From contig NZ_BOMH01000020.1 of NCBI RefSeq assembly GCF_016862095.1, positions 62,001 through 126,000 on the forward strand: a DNA stretch of 64,000 nt, written 5' to 3'. Positions 16,325-26,509 of the stretch are shown here, piece by piece (the first letter of the stretch is position 1; the number at the start of each line of letters is the position of its first letter). The position numbers and the translations under genes were made by a program. The notes under the pieces are model-generated. The model saw only the letters and a program-made list of their open reading frames with translations. It ran no database searches and was not told the origin of the DNA. This stretch comes from Actinoplanes cyaneus (lineage in GTDB: Bacteria > Actinomycetota > Actinomycetes > Mycobacteriales > Micromonosporaceae).

Positions 16325-19251
16325 CCGTTCGGGAACAACCGGGCGAAGTCGGCGTAGCCGGTGGCGACGTCGACCTGGGCCCAGAACCGGTGGTAGTTGA
16401 AGGTCGGTGCGGCTCCGCCGTCCAAGTACGCCTGGACCTTCGGGAAGTCCGGGTCGTTCTTGTAGAAGGAGCGGATGTCGAGGAACGACACCCCGGGCTT
16501 GATCACGTCACCGTTCGGCATCTTGCCGGTCCAGCCGTTGGGGATGTAGATGCCCTGACCGGTGGTGGCGTTGTACGTGTCGTCCATGCGGTTGTAGTCG
16601 GCGCGGGTCTCGGTGACCGACACGCCCTTCGCGTCCTTGTGCGTCCAGATCGCGTCGAGCAGGTTCTTGGCCGCCGTCTTCGCCGTCGCGTTGCCGGACT
16701 TCGCGGCGTAGTAGGTCAGCAGCTTGGCGAACGAGCCCGCCACGCCCAGGTCGGTGCCCTTGGTCTTCACCGTGACGTGCAGGTTGGTGTTGGCGGCCGG
16801 GCTGGAGGCGTTCCAGGTGGCCGGCGCGCCGGACCAGGTCAGGTCGGACGGGATCTCGAAGCTGCTGGCGGTGATCGTGGAGTTCGCCAGGGCCCAGGTC
16901 ACCCACTTGTCCAGCACCGTCTTGGCCTTGGCATCCCCGGTCGTGTAGTAGTACTCGGCCAGGCGCTCCAGCGACCAGGTCTGCATGCCGAACCACTGGT
17001 TGGACGGCGGGTCGGCGTAGACCGGCGCCTCGACGTACGACAGCCCGTAGAAGGTCGGCGTGCCGGCCGGCGGCGCCGAGTAGTTGCCGTTCCAGCTGTT
17101 CGTCGCGCCACCGGCGATGGCACCCTCACTGGACTGCAGCCACTGGTAGAACTCGAGCTGCCGGCTCAGGCTGGACTGCCAGTCGGCCTTGCCCGTCGCC
17201 GACTTCGGCGTGAGCGCGGCGGTGCTGGACAGCGCGTACGCCGCCATCGGGTTCTGGTAGCCGAAGTGGCTGGTGCTCGAGCCGATCCGCCACGCCCAGC
17301 CGGCGCTGGTGTCGTAGGCGCCGCCCCAGGCGTAGTACCAGGACATCAGGTTGTTGGAGCTGTTCTTGCCGGTGCCCGGCGCGCAGGCCGTCGAGGTGCA
17401 GCCGGGCTGCTTGAAGTACTTGTCGTAGAACGAGTACCGCAGGTAGTCGCCCATCTTGGCGGCGTTCGCCACGGTGGTGGAGATCTGCGACTGCTTGCCC
17501 TGGGCGGTGGCCCACTGGTTGGCCCAGTAGGCGACCTGAACGGCCCGGGCGTCGGCGTCCGGGGCGTTGGTGTACTTCCACTGCTTGGCGTAGGACGTGT
17601 CCTTGGTGAACAGGTCCAGGTAGCCGTTGGGGCCGCCGTGCTTGAACGTGTCGCAGGCCGGCTGCGGGACGGTCTCGAAGGTCGACTCCTGCTGGCCACG
17701 CTGGAACGTGTTGATGTACGTGACCCGGCTGGTCCCGTCACCGCAGTGGCCGAAGCCGTAGACGTTGTCGACGTCCATCAGCCAGTGCATGCCGTAGATG
17801 TCGTCGGTGTTGTACGTGCTCTTCAGCTCCGCCGCCAGCGGATCCGTCCCGACCGACACGCTGCTGTCCAGCTGCGACGGGTACTGCGAGGGCAACGGGT
17901 ACTCGGCCGCGTACGTGGCCGGCTTCGCCGGGTTGTAGTTCGCGTTCGTCGGCTGGTCCGCGTGCGACGGGATGATGTACTTCTCCATCGCGGCCCAGGC
18001 GCTGTTGAACGGCGCCCAGTCCCCGCTGACCTGACCGTGCTCGGCCTCCAGCCACAGCCAGTAGCTGAACGCCTCACTGGTCGTCTCGTGCCCGTGGTCG
18101 GGCGCCTCGTCGATCAGCGTCTCGATCGAGTGGTAGGGCACGCCCTCCTGGCTGAAGTAGCCGTTGGCCGGGCTCTTGATGTCGTTGTACATCTGGGTGA
18201 ACCGGGCGTCGACGGCGCCCGGCTTGACCACTGTCACCGCGACGCTCGCGGCGGTGTAACCGGTGGCGGTGGCCGCGATCGTGGCGGTGTCGCCGGCCGC
18301 GGCCGAGCTGGCCGCCGCGACGGTCACGGCCTGGCCGGTGCTCCAGTTCGACGGGGTGAACGTGAGCGTGGCCGGGGTGACGGTGACGTTGGTGCTGCCG
18401 GTGCTGCGGGCCACCGCGACGGTGACGTTCGCGGTGGGCGCCGCGTTCAGCGCCACCTTGAACGACCCGCTCGCGCCGGGCTCCAGGGTCGCCGACGTGG
18501 CGTCCGCGACGATCGCCGGGGTGGTCGAGGCGTCCACGAAGACCGGCACGTCGGCGGTGTTGCTCTTGGTGCCGGCGTTGTCGTAGGCGATGGCCTGCAG
18601 GTGATAGGCCGCCGCCTGGGAGGGGACACCGCTCCAGGTGTACGCGTACGGAGCTGACGTGTCGGTGCCCAGCAGCAGCCCGTCGTGGTAGAACTCGACC
18701 TTCGCGATGCTCTGCCCGCTCGCCGCCGTGGCCGTGGCCGCGATCGGGATGGAGGCCGGAGCGGTGTAGCGGGTGTTCGCGGCCGGGCTGCTGATCGCCA
18801 CGGTCGGCGCGGCGGTCACCCCGTTGCAGGGCTGCCCGTTGAGCGTGAACGCGGTCGGCACCGGGTTGGCCGAGCCGAACGTCCCGTTGAACCCGGTGCT
18901 GGTGGAGGCGCCGGTGCCGAGCGTGCCGTTCCACGACGCGTTGGTCACGGTGACGTGCTTGCCGCTCTGCGCGTAGGTGCCGCTCCAGCCCTGAGTCACC
19001 TTCTGGGCGGCGTCCGGGAAGTCGTACTCCAGCTTCCAGGACGTCAGCGGGTCACCGGAGTTGGTGATGGCGATGTCGCCGGTGAAACCACCGGTCCACT
19101 GGCTCTGGACCTTGTACACGACGGCGCAACCGGCGGCGGCATAGGCGGGCGGGCCGCCCGCGGCGAAGGCCGCGCCGGCGCCGAGGACGGCGACGCCGAG
19201 GACGGCCAGCCTGCGTCGCAGGCGCCCTCTGAAAAACCGGGACTGTCTCAC
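16321..19251 (-). CDS. Secreted GH48 cellulase with CBM2 and two Ig-like modules
   Basis: A 976-residue processive cellobiohydrolase. Domains in order: signal peptide (about 1-40), CBM2 (about 41-142), an Ig-like module (about 143-240), a second beta-sandwich module (about 241-347), and the GH48 catalytic domain (about 349-976) in an (alpha/alpha)6 barrel. The motif HETTSEAFSYW places the probable general acid at Glu393 (TSEA). GH48 enzymes release cellobiose from the chain end and are the key exocellulases of cellulolytic bacteria. The start is GTG at 19251, with AGGAGGAC (19257-19264) overlapping the stop of the upstream GH74 gene, indicating coupled translation. Confidence 0.94.
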   Translation of the reverse strand: MRQSRFFRGRLRRRLAVLGVAVLGAGAAFAAGGPPAYAAAGCAVVYKVQSQWTGGFTGDIAITNSGDPLTSWKLEYDFPDAAQKVTQGWSGTYAQSGKHVTVTNASWNGTLGTGASTSTGFNGTFGSANPVPTAFTLNGQPCNGVTAAPTVAISSPAANTRYTAPASIPIAATATAASGQSIAKVEFYHDGLLLGTDTSAPYAYTWSGVPSQAAAYHLQAIAYDNAGTKSNTADVPVFVDASTTPAIVADATSATLEPGASGSFKVALNAAPTANVTVAVARSTGSTNVTVTPATLTFTPSNWSTGQAVTVAAASSAAAGDTATIAATATGYTAASVAVTVVKPGAVDARFTQMYNDIKSPANGYFSQEGVPYHSIETLIDEAPDHGHETTSEAFSYWLWLEAEHGQVSGDWAPFNSAWAAMEKYIIPSHADQPTNANYNPAKPATYAAEYPLPSQYPSQLDSSVSVGTDPLAAELKSTYNTDDIYGMHWLMDVDNVYGFGHCGDGTSRVTYINTFQRGQQESTFETVPQPACDTFKHGGPNGYLDLFTKDTSYAKQWKYTNAPDADARAVQVAYWANQWATAQGKQSQISTTVANAAKMGDYLRYSFYDKYFKQPGCTSTACAPGTGKNSSNNLMSWYYAWGGAYDTSAGWAWRIGSSTSHFGYQNPMAAYALSSTAALTPKSATGKADWQSSLSRQLEFYQWLQSSEGAIAGGATNSWNGNYSAPPAGTPTFYGLSYVEAPVYADPPSNQWFGMQTWSLERLAEYYYTTGDAKAKTVLDKWVTWALANSTITASSFEIPSDLTWSGAPATWNASSPAANTNLHVTVKTKGTDLGVAGSFAKLLTYYAAKSGNATAKTAAKNLLDAIWTHKDAKGVSVTETRADYNRMDDTYNATTGQGIYIPNGWTGKMPNGDVIKPGVSFLDIRSFYKNDPDFPKVQAYLDGGAAPTFNYHRFWAQVDVATGYADFARLFPNG

Positions 19252-19262
19252 GGAGTGTCCTC

Positions 19263-21908
19263 CTAGGGGACTCGGGAGCAGGAGACGGGAGACGGGATGG
19301 GGTTGGTGGTGCCGGTGGTGCTGCCGAGGAACCCGAAGGTCGTGGATGCCCCGGACGCGAGGGCGCCGTTGTAGGACGCGTTGGCGACGGTCACCGCCGT
19401 GCCGGACTGGGTGGTGGTGCCGCCCCAGGTCTGGGTGACGGTCTGGCCGCCGGTCCAGGCCCACTTGACGGTCCAGCCGGTGGTGGCCGTACCGCCGTTG
19501 TTGGTGACCGTGACCTCGCCCTGGAAGCCGCCGGACCACGAGCCGGTGACCTTGTAGGCCGCCGTGCAGCCGGTGCCCGTGGAAGGCGACGCCGACGGGG
19601 AGACCGAAGCCGAGACCGAGGCCGAGGGTGAGGCCGTCGTGGAGACGGACGCCGAGGTGGAGGGCACCGGGCCGGTCCGGTCGGCGTAGAGGATGCCGCG
19701 GCCGTTGGTGCCCAGGTAGACGCGCCCCCAGATGCGCGGATCGCCGGCCAGTGCGTCGCCGGCGTTGCCGTACCGGTGCTTGTCGTCGTTGATCCGCAGC
19801 CAGGTGGAACCGGTGTCGTCGGAGCGGAACACCCCGTCGACACCGTCGACCGTGCCGACCAGGAACACCGCCGGGTGGGTCGCGCCCGGTGCCGCCTTGC
19901 CGAAGGCGACGTTCACGGCTTCGGTGACCGTCGGCGACACCGACGAGAAGGTCTTGCCGGAGTCGGTGGAGCGGAACAGCCCCGTGCTGCCGGCCACCCA
20001 GACCTCACCGGCGATGCCCGGGACCGCCTTCAGGTGCAGGCGCCCGGTCGCCGGCAGGGCCACGGACTGCGCGGTGAACGTCGCGCCGCCGTCAGTGCTG
20101 GTGTAGAACTTGCCACCGGCGTACGCGTAGAAGGTCCTGGGGTCGACCCGGTCGGATTCGACGATCGCCCCGGCCGGGATCCCGGTGCTGGCCGTCCAGG
20201 TGCTGCCGCGGGTGGTGGAGTAGTGGACGCCGATGCCGCCCGGTGACCACACGACGTTGTTCGCGTCGGCGCCGGCCGCGACGGTCCCGCCGCCGGTCAC
20301 GCCGGACGGTTCCTGCCCCTGGTACCAGGTCTTGCCGCCGTCGTTGGAGATCCCGAGGTGGGGTGCGGCGTCGGCGTTTCCCGCCCGCACGAAGAAGCTG
20401 GGGCTGAGCTCGGCGAAGTCGAGGCTGGTGTTGCTGCCCAGGCTCGGGGTGTCGTGGAAGTTGGCAGGCACCGTGTCGAGGCCGGCGTGGTAGAAGCCGC
20501 CGATGTCACCGAGCGCGCTGACCAGCGGTGCGCCGCTGGGCGGGCTGGCCAGGTCGAGGACCGCGGTCTCCTCGATCCCCTTGGCGACCGGCTTGATCGT
20601 GATCGTGCCGCCGGAGTCCCACTTGGTCAGGTCGGTGGTGCCGTAGAGGGTGGCGCCGGTGCCGTAGAGCATCCGGTTCGAGTCGAACGGGTCGATCGCG
20701 AGGGACTCGTTCATCCAGCCGAGCTTCGGGCTCTCCTCGGGCGGCTGCACGGTGCTGTTGAAGTCCAGCCACGGGTTGGCGGAGATGTCGAGCGTGTAGC
20801 GCTTGGAGCGGCTGGGATAGCTGGTCCAGTCCCAGGCGCGGGTCCAGGTGGCGCCGTAGTCGGTGCTGCGGAAGAAGATCGCGTCCGGCCACCAGGAGAT
20901 CTGGGTGGCGACCATCAGGGTGCCGGGGTGCAGCGTGTCGACGGTCAGCCCGGAGTAGCCGTAGTAACGGTCGGCGACCGGCGTGGGCGAGATGTCCGTC
21001 CAGACGCCGGTGGACGTGTCCAGGCGATGGACCTGGCCGGCCGCGCCGTCGTAGGGACCGCCGGTGTCACTGGTGGCGATATAGAGGTACTTGCCCTGGA
21101 TCACGCCCTTGTGAGCAAGGTAGCCGGTCGGCTGGCCGGCCACCCGCTCCCAGGTCGCCCCGGAGTCGATCGAACGGTAGATCGGGTTCTCCTTGTCGGC
21201 GACACCGACGTAGATCTGGGAGCCGCTGAAGGTGACCCAGGTCAAGCCCTGGTTCTGGTTCAGGTAGCCGTTCGCGTCGCCGGGGTCCTGGACGTAGTTC
21301 CCGGCGTTGGGGAAGTTCCCGACCTTGCCCCAGGTCGCGCCGTAGTCGGTGCTGCGCCAGAGTCCGTTGCCGCCCTCGGCCGCGAAGTAGACGTTCTTGT
21401 GGTTCGCCGGGTCGACGGCGAGGCGCTCCCCCATGCCCCGGCCCGGCATGTTGCCGCCGACCTTGAACGGCAGGTTCGTCTGCTGCCAGGTGTCGCCCCT
21501 GTCGGTGGAGCGCAGGATCGCGCCGTTGTTCGGGTCCCAGCTGTTCGTGTACATCCCGACCGCGGCGTAGACACGGTTCGTCTCGACCGGGTCCGGCGCG
21601 ATGCTGAGCACGCCGTTGTGACCCCAGTCGTCCTGACCGACCCAGTCGAGCAGCGGCGTCCAGCTCTGGCTCGCCTGGCTCCAGCGATAGGCGCCGCCGA
21701 TGTCGGTGCGGGCGTAGATCAGGTTCCGCTCGCCCGGGTTGAAGACGACACCGGGAACGAAGCCGCCCCCGTCGATCCGGACGTTCTTCCAGGCGTACGG
21801 GTCGACGGCCGCGGCGGTGGCGGACAGCGGCGCGGTGGTGACGACGGCGACGGCGGTGGCGGCGACCACCAGGGCGGCGATCAGGGCACCGCCGGGGGAC
21901 CTTCTCAT
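19263..21908 (-). CDS. Secreted GH74 xyloglucanase with C-terminal CBM2
   Basis: An 881-residue enzyme: signal peptide (about 1-34), tandem seven-bladed beta-propellers of the GH74 family built from BNR-like repeats (WxSxDxGxTW variants, about 35-735), a Ser/Ala/Thr linker, and CBM2 (about 776-881). Candidate catalytic aspartates are Asp69 in TDIGGAYRW and Asp468 in GDIGGFYHAG, at the spacing seen in GH74 xyloglucanases. It hydrolyses the beta-1,4-glucan backbone of xyloglucan, clearing hemicellulose from cellulose. First gene of the GH74-GH48-LPMO operon, behind the operator at 21941-21954. Confidence 0.93.
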   Translation of the reverse strand: MRRSPGGALIAALVVAATAVAVVTTAPLSATAAAVDPYAWKNVRIDGGGFVPGVVFNPGERNLIYARTDIGGAYRWSQASQSWTPLLDWVGQDDWGHNGVLSIAPDPVETNRVYAAVGMYTNSWDPNNGAILRSTDRGDTWQQTNLPFKVGGNMPGRGMGERLAVDPANHKNVYFAAEGGNGLWRSTDYGATWGKVGNFPNAGNYVQDPGDANGYLNQNQGLTWVTFSGSQIYVGVADKENPIYRSIDSGATWERVAGQPTGYLAHKGVIQGKYLYIATSDTGGPYDGAAGQVHRLDTSTGVWTDISPTPVADRYYGYSGLTVDTLHPGTLMVATQISWWPDAIFFRSTDYGATWTRAWDWTSYPSRSKRYTLDISANPWLDFNSTVQPPEESPKLGWMNESLAIDPFDSNRMLYGTGATLYGTTDLTKWDSGGTITIKPVAKGIEETAVLDLASPPSGAPLVSALGDIGGFYHAGLDTVPANFHDTPSLGSNTSLDFAELSPSFFVRAGNADAAPHLGISNDGGKTWYQGQEPSGVTGGGTVAAGADANNVVWSPGGIGVHYSTTRGSTWTASTGIPAGAIVESDRVDPRTFYAYAGGKFYTSTDGGATFTAQSVALPATGRLHLKAVPGIAGEVWVAGSTGLFRSTDSGKTFSSVSPTVTEAVNVAFGKAAPGATHPAVFLVGTVDGVDGVFRSDDTGSTWLRINDDKHRYGNAGDALAGDPRIWGRVYLGTNGRGILYADRTGPVPSTSASVSTTASPSASVSASVSPSASPSTGTGCTAAYKVTGSWSGGFQGEVTVTNNGGTATTGWTVKWAWTGGQTVTQTWGGTTTQSGTAVTVANASYNGALASGASTTFGFLGSTTGTTNPIPSPVSCSRVP

Positions 21909-22264
21909 AGGGCGTTACCTTCCATTGACGTACATGAAGGTGGGAGCGCTCCCAAAGCGTCTGTCCCCGTCATCTCTGTGTCAAGAGCCTGAAACATCTG
22001 GCGTCCGTCGCCGTTCAACTACGCAGAGCGACAATGGGGTGAGCGATCGGGTTCGATCTCCGCCCTGCGGGGTAAAACCCCTAGTCAGCGCGCTTATCGG
22101 CGGACGTAACGCTGTGAGCTGCGACAAGTTACCGATGGGGCGGCTGTGTATCATTCGGCGGAATGCGCGGGTCAGCACCTACCGGTCGGGCCCGCAGCCG
22201 ATCGGCGGCGAAATGACCGGTACACGGCGTGACGACAGCCGGGCGTAGCGGTGGAGGAGATTGC
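21909..22264. other. Divergent promoter region, GH74 operon and ugd
   Basis: 356 bp without a gene. It contains the cellulose-response operator at 21941-21954 for the leftward cellulase operon. On the right is the leader of ugd, with GGAGGAGA at 22253-22260. A TATCAT-like hexamer at about 22149 may be the ugd -10 box. No riboswitch family was recognised. Confidence 0.5.
21941..21954. promoter_or_regulatory. Perfect CebR/CelR operator of the cellulase operon
   Basis: TGGGAGCGCTCCCA is a perfect 14-bp palindrome identical to the published CelR/CebR operator. In those systems cellobiose releases the LacI-family repressor. It ends 32 bp upstream of the GH74 start codon, consistent with repression at the promoter. 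The regulator gene is not in the window. Confidence 0.9.
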
Positions 22265-23629
<1,365 letters not shown>

Positions 23630-23648
23630 CCGTTCCCGGCACTCCCCC

Positions 23649-23685
23649 GAACCGCCGTGGCGTTCTGCCACGGCGGTTCTTTTTT
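23649..23685 (+). terminator. Intrinsic terminator of ugd
   Basis: A perfect 13-bp stem (GAACCGCCGTGGC with its complement at 23667-23679), a 5-nt loop and a run of six T (23680-23685). It is the only classical T-tailed terminator seen in the window. Confidence 0.95.
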
Positions 23686-23896
23686 GTCTGAATCGTTCCG
23701 ATCAAGACGCGATCACCTGATGCAAGTTCTTACGCCGACACGACGAGGCGGATCCGTCACGTGCGTCGATCCGTAGACGGTGGAAGTGGGTTCAGGCGAA
23801 GCCCAACAAAACCGACTCACCGTCCGTATCATGAGCGCTAAGTACGGAAAAATGCCTCTAAACCACCCCGGAACAACTGAACTCTTCCGTCAATCT

Positions 23897-23912
23897 CCTT
23901 AACCGGTTAAGG
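23897..23912. promoter_or_regulatory. LacI-type operator of the aglEFG operon
   Basis: CCTTAACCGGTTAAGG is a perfect 16-bp palindrome with the central CG typical of LacI-family sites. Its right end overlaps the proposed -35 hexamer TTAAGG (23907-23912), suggesting repression of aglE. No regulator gene lies next to it in the window. Confidence 0.7.
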
Positions 23913-23935
23913 TGCCCGGCCGTCGCTGCTATATC
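23907..23935 (+). promoter_or_regulatory. Probable aglE promoter
   Basis: TTAAGG (23907-23912) and TATATC (23930-23935) are separated by exactly 17 bp, a plausible vegetative -35/-10 pair. The inferred leader of about 120 nt contains two more inverted repeats (23986-24010) that could be secondary operators. Confidence 0.5.
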
Positions 23936-24061
23936 GTTACCGACTCGATCACGCGGAAATCATTGCGCAACTTGCCGGTTACCTCTTGACTGTTGGTCAA
24001 GAAGCGCTTCGGACGGCGGCGTCACATGACGCCGGAGGCGCGTCAAGACATAGGGAGCGGT

Positions 24062-25429
24062 ATGTTCGGTCACAGTGGGAGTTCGCGATCTCGAGTCGCG
24101 CTCGCCGGTGCCCTCGGCGTCGGGCTGGTGTTCAGCCTGGCTGCCTGCGGCGGCGACAAGGACGACTCGAGCGGTTCCTCCGATACAGCGTCGGCGGGCA
24201 TCGACTGCTCGCAGTTCACTCAGTTCGGCGACCTCAAGGGCAAGTCGGTCTCGGTCTACACCGGCATCGTCACCCCGGAGGACACTCCGCAGAAGAAGTC
24301 GTACGAGCCGTTCGAGAAGTGCACCGGCGTCACGATCAAGTATGAGGGTGACAAGTCCTTCGAGACCCAGATCCTCGTGCGCGCGAAGGCCGGCACCCCG
24401 CCGGACATCGCGTACGTGCCGCAGCCGGGTCTGGTCCAGCAGCTCGTCGCCACCGGCAAGGCTGTCGCGGCCCCCAAGGAGGTCGCCGACAACACCGACA
24501 AGTGGTTCGGCAAGGACTGGAAGGCCTACGGCTCCGTCGACGGCAAGTTCTACGCCGCGCCGCTGGGTGCCAACGTGAAGTCCCTCGTGTGGTACTCGCC
24601 GAAGGAGTTCCAGGAGAAGGGCTACAAGGTCCCCACCACCCTGGACGAGCTGAAGACCCTCAGCGACCAGATCGCCGGCACCGGCTCGAAGCCGTGGTGC
24701 GCGGGCATCGGCTCCGGTGACGCCACCGGCTGGCCGGTCACCGACTGGATCGAGGACTTCTACCTGCGCCTCAACGGCGTGGACGCGTACGACAAGTGGG
24801 TCAAGCACGAGACCCCGTTCAACTCCGCCGAGGACATCGCGGCGTGGGACGCGGTCGGTGGTTACCTGAAGAACGACAAGTACGTCAACGGTGGTCTCGG
24901 TGACGTCAAGAGCGTCGCGTCCACCACGTTCCAGGACGCCGGCCTGCAGATCCTCGAGGGCAACTGCTCGCTGCACCGCCAGGCCTCGTTCTACGCGGCC
25001 AACTTCCCCAAGGGCACCGAGATCTCGGAGAACGGCGACATCTTCGCCTTCTACCTGCCCGGCAAGGACGCTGCCAGCAAGCCGGTTCTGGGTGGTGGCG
25101 AGTTCGTGCTGGCCTTCGCCGACCGTCCCGAGGTCAAGGCGTTCCAGTACTTCCTGTCGACCGACACCTGGGCGAACCTGAAGGCCAAGGCGTCGAGCGG
25201 CTGGGTGAGTGCCAACAAGGGCCTCAAGGTCGAGAACCTGACCAACCCGATCGACGCGCTCTCCGCGAAGATCCTGCAGGACCCGAACGCGCAGTTCCGC
25301 TTCGACGGCTCGGACCAGATGCCCGCCGCGGTCGGCTCGAACGCCTTCTGGAAGCAGGCCACGGCCTGGATCACCGGACAGGACACGCAGACCACGGTGA
25401 ACAGCATCGAAGCCGCGTGGCCCAAGTGA
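24062..25429 (+). CDS. aglE: Alpha-glucoside ABC transporter substrate-binding lipoprotein AglE
   Basis: A 455-residue family 1 extracellular solute-binding lipoprotein. The signal peptide ends in LAAC (lipobox, Cys at about 29), followed by a short Ser/Asp tether. Motifs of the AglE group are seen: GTPPDIAYVPQPGLVQQLV, WCAGIGSGDATGWPVTDWIED and GGGEFVLAFADRPEVKAF. By family it captures maltose, maltotriose, sucrose or trehalose for the AglFG permeases encoded downstream. I place the start at ATG 24062, because AGGGAG lies 4 bp upstream and this gives a proper signal peptide; an earlier in-frame start would put charged residues ahead of it. No ATPase is encoded here, so a shared MsiK-type ATPase is likely. 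Confidence 0.92.
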   Translation: MFGHSGSSRSRVALAGALGVGLVFSLAACGGDKDDSSGSSDTASAGIDCSQFTQFGDLKGKSVSVYTGIVTPEDTPQKKSYEPFEKCTGVTIKYEGDKSFETQILVRAKAGTPPDIAYVPQPGLVQQLVATGKAVAAPKEVADNTDKWFGKDWKAYGSVDGKFYAAPLGANVKSLVWYSPKEFQEKGYKVPTTLDELKTLSDQIAGTGSKPWCAGIGSGDATGWPVTDWIEDFYLRLNGVDAYDKWVKHETPFNSAEDIAAWDAVGGYLKNDKYVNGGLGDVKSVASTTFQDAGLQILEGNCSLHRQASFYAANFPKGTEISENGDIFAFYLPGKDAASKPVLGGGEFVLAFADRPEVKAFQYFLSTDTWANLKAKASSGWVSANKGLKVENLTNPIDALSAKILQDPNAQFRFDGSDQMPAAVGSNAFWKQATAWITGQDTQTTVNSIEAAWPK

Positions 25430-25446
25430 TCTGAGTAGTACTCCGA

Positions 25447-25481
25447 GGCCGGCCGGGATGCTCCCAGCATCCCGGCCGGCC
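25447..25481 (+). promoter_or_regulatory. Strong hairpin between aglE and aglF
   Basis: A perfect 16-bp stem (25447-25462 with 25466-25481) and a 3-base loop lie 17 bp after the aglE stop. There is no T-run. Such hairpins often stabilise the binding-protein message or reduce read-through, so the permeases are made in smaller amounts. Confidence 0.7.
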
Positions 25482-25525
25482 ATCGCCCTCTTTCCCCTCG
25501 GAACACCGAAGGAGGTCCGGGTCGC

Positions 25526-26509
25526 GTGTTCGATACCGCTAACAACACCCCTGAGAAACTTCTGCAGATGCTCGCGGCTCTGCTGCTGTTCGGCGCAGTG
25601 GTCGGAGTCGTCCTCTTCCTGGCGAGCAGGGTTCGGGGCAAGCGCTCCGACAATCTGGTCGGCTATCTGTACCTGCTACCGGTCGTGCTGCTGCTCGCCG
25701 TCGGCCTGGTCTACCCAGGCCTGCGCACGATCTACGAGTCGTTCCTGGACGCCCAGGGCAAGGCGTTCATCGGCGTCGACAACTACAAGACCATCTTCAC
25801 CGACGGTGACCTGCTCACCGTGCTGGGCAACACGGTCGTGTGGGTGCTCCTCGTCCCGCCGCTGGCCACCGGCATCGGCCTGGTCTACGCGATCCTGGTG
25901 GACAAGTCGCGGTTCGAGTCGTTCGCCAAGGCGCTGATCTTCCTGCCGATGGCGATCTCGATGGTCGCGGCCGGCGTCATCTGGAAGTTCATGTACGAGT
26001 ACCGCGTCAACCAGCCGAACGTGAAGCAGATCGGCCTGATCAACCAGATCATCGTGTGGCTCGGCGGTGACCCGGTCCAGCTGCTGATCACCGACACCGG
26101 CAAGCTGAACTCGCTGCTGCTGATCGTGGTCTTCATCTGGATCCAGGCCGGCTTCGCCATGACGATCCTGTCCGCGGCGATCAAGGCCATCCCGGACGAG
26201 ATCATCGAGGCCGCCCGCCTCGACGGCGTCAACCCGTGGAGCATGTTCGTCAAGATCACGCTGCCCAGCGTCCGGACGAGCATCGTCGTGGTGCTGACCA
26301 CCCTGGCCATCGGCACGCTCAAGGTCTTCGACGTGGTGCGCACGATGACCGGCGGTAACTTCAAGACCAGCGTCATCGCCAACGAGTTCTACAGCCAGCT
26401 GATCCGGGCCGACAACCAGGGTCTCGCCGCGGCGCTCGCGGTGGTGCTGTTCATCCTGGTGATTCCGATCATCGTGTACAACATCCGCCAAGTCCGTCAG
26501 GAGGCATGA
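25526..26509 (+). CDS. aglF: Alpha-glucoside ABC permease AglF
   Basis: A 327-residue inner-membrane permease of the MalF-like class with about eight hydrophobic segments. An extra N-terminal segment (about 12-32) precedes the core. The EAA loop that docks the ATPase is present as EIIEAARLDGVNPWSMFVKITLP (about 227-249). It forms the sugar channel with AglG. The start is GTG with GGAGG at 25511-25515. The stop TGA overlaps the aglG start region (ATGATGA), so the two permeases are translationally coupled. Confidence 0.92.
   Translation: MFDTANNTPEKLLQMLAALLLFGAVVGVVLFLASRVRGKRSDNLVGYLYLLPVVLLLAVGLVYPGLRTIYESFLDAQGKAFIGVDNYKTIFTDGDLLTVLGNTVVWVLLVPPLATGIGLVYAILVDKSRFESFAKALIFLPMAISMVAAGVIWKFMYEYRVNQPNVKQIGLINQIIVWLGGDPVQLLITDTGKLNSLLLIVVFIWIQAGFAMTILSAAIKAIPDEIIEAARLDGVNPWSMFVKITLPSVRTSIVVVLTTLAIGTLKVFDVVRTMTGGNFKTSVIANEFYSQLIRADNQGLAAALAVVLFILVIPIIVYNIRQVRQEA

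Larger units (their letters stand above)
23630..24061. other. Regulatory region between ugd and aglE
   Basis: 432 bp with no gene: the ugd terminator on the left, then a relatively AT-rich stretch holding the aglE promoter, the palindrome CCTTAACCGGTTAAGG over the -35 box, and further dyads TTGAC-N5-GTCAA (23986-24000) and GAAGCGCTTC (24001-24010) in the leader. Confidence 0.6.

Noticed and set aside
16240..18657. A very long open frame (over 800 codons) on the plus strand, opposite the GH48 gene
   Set aside because: Its product is dominated by Arg, Gly and Val with no domain, the usual antisense shadow in high-GC DNA; the opposite strand encodes a full GH48 enzyme.
21955..22264. Riboswitch in the ugd leader
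   Set aside because: The GGGGTAAAACCCC-like hairpin and leader length raised the idea, but no known riboswitch core could be matched.
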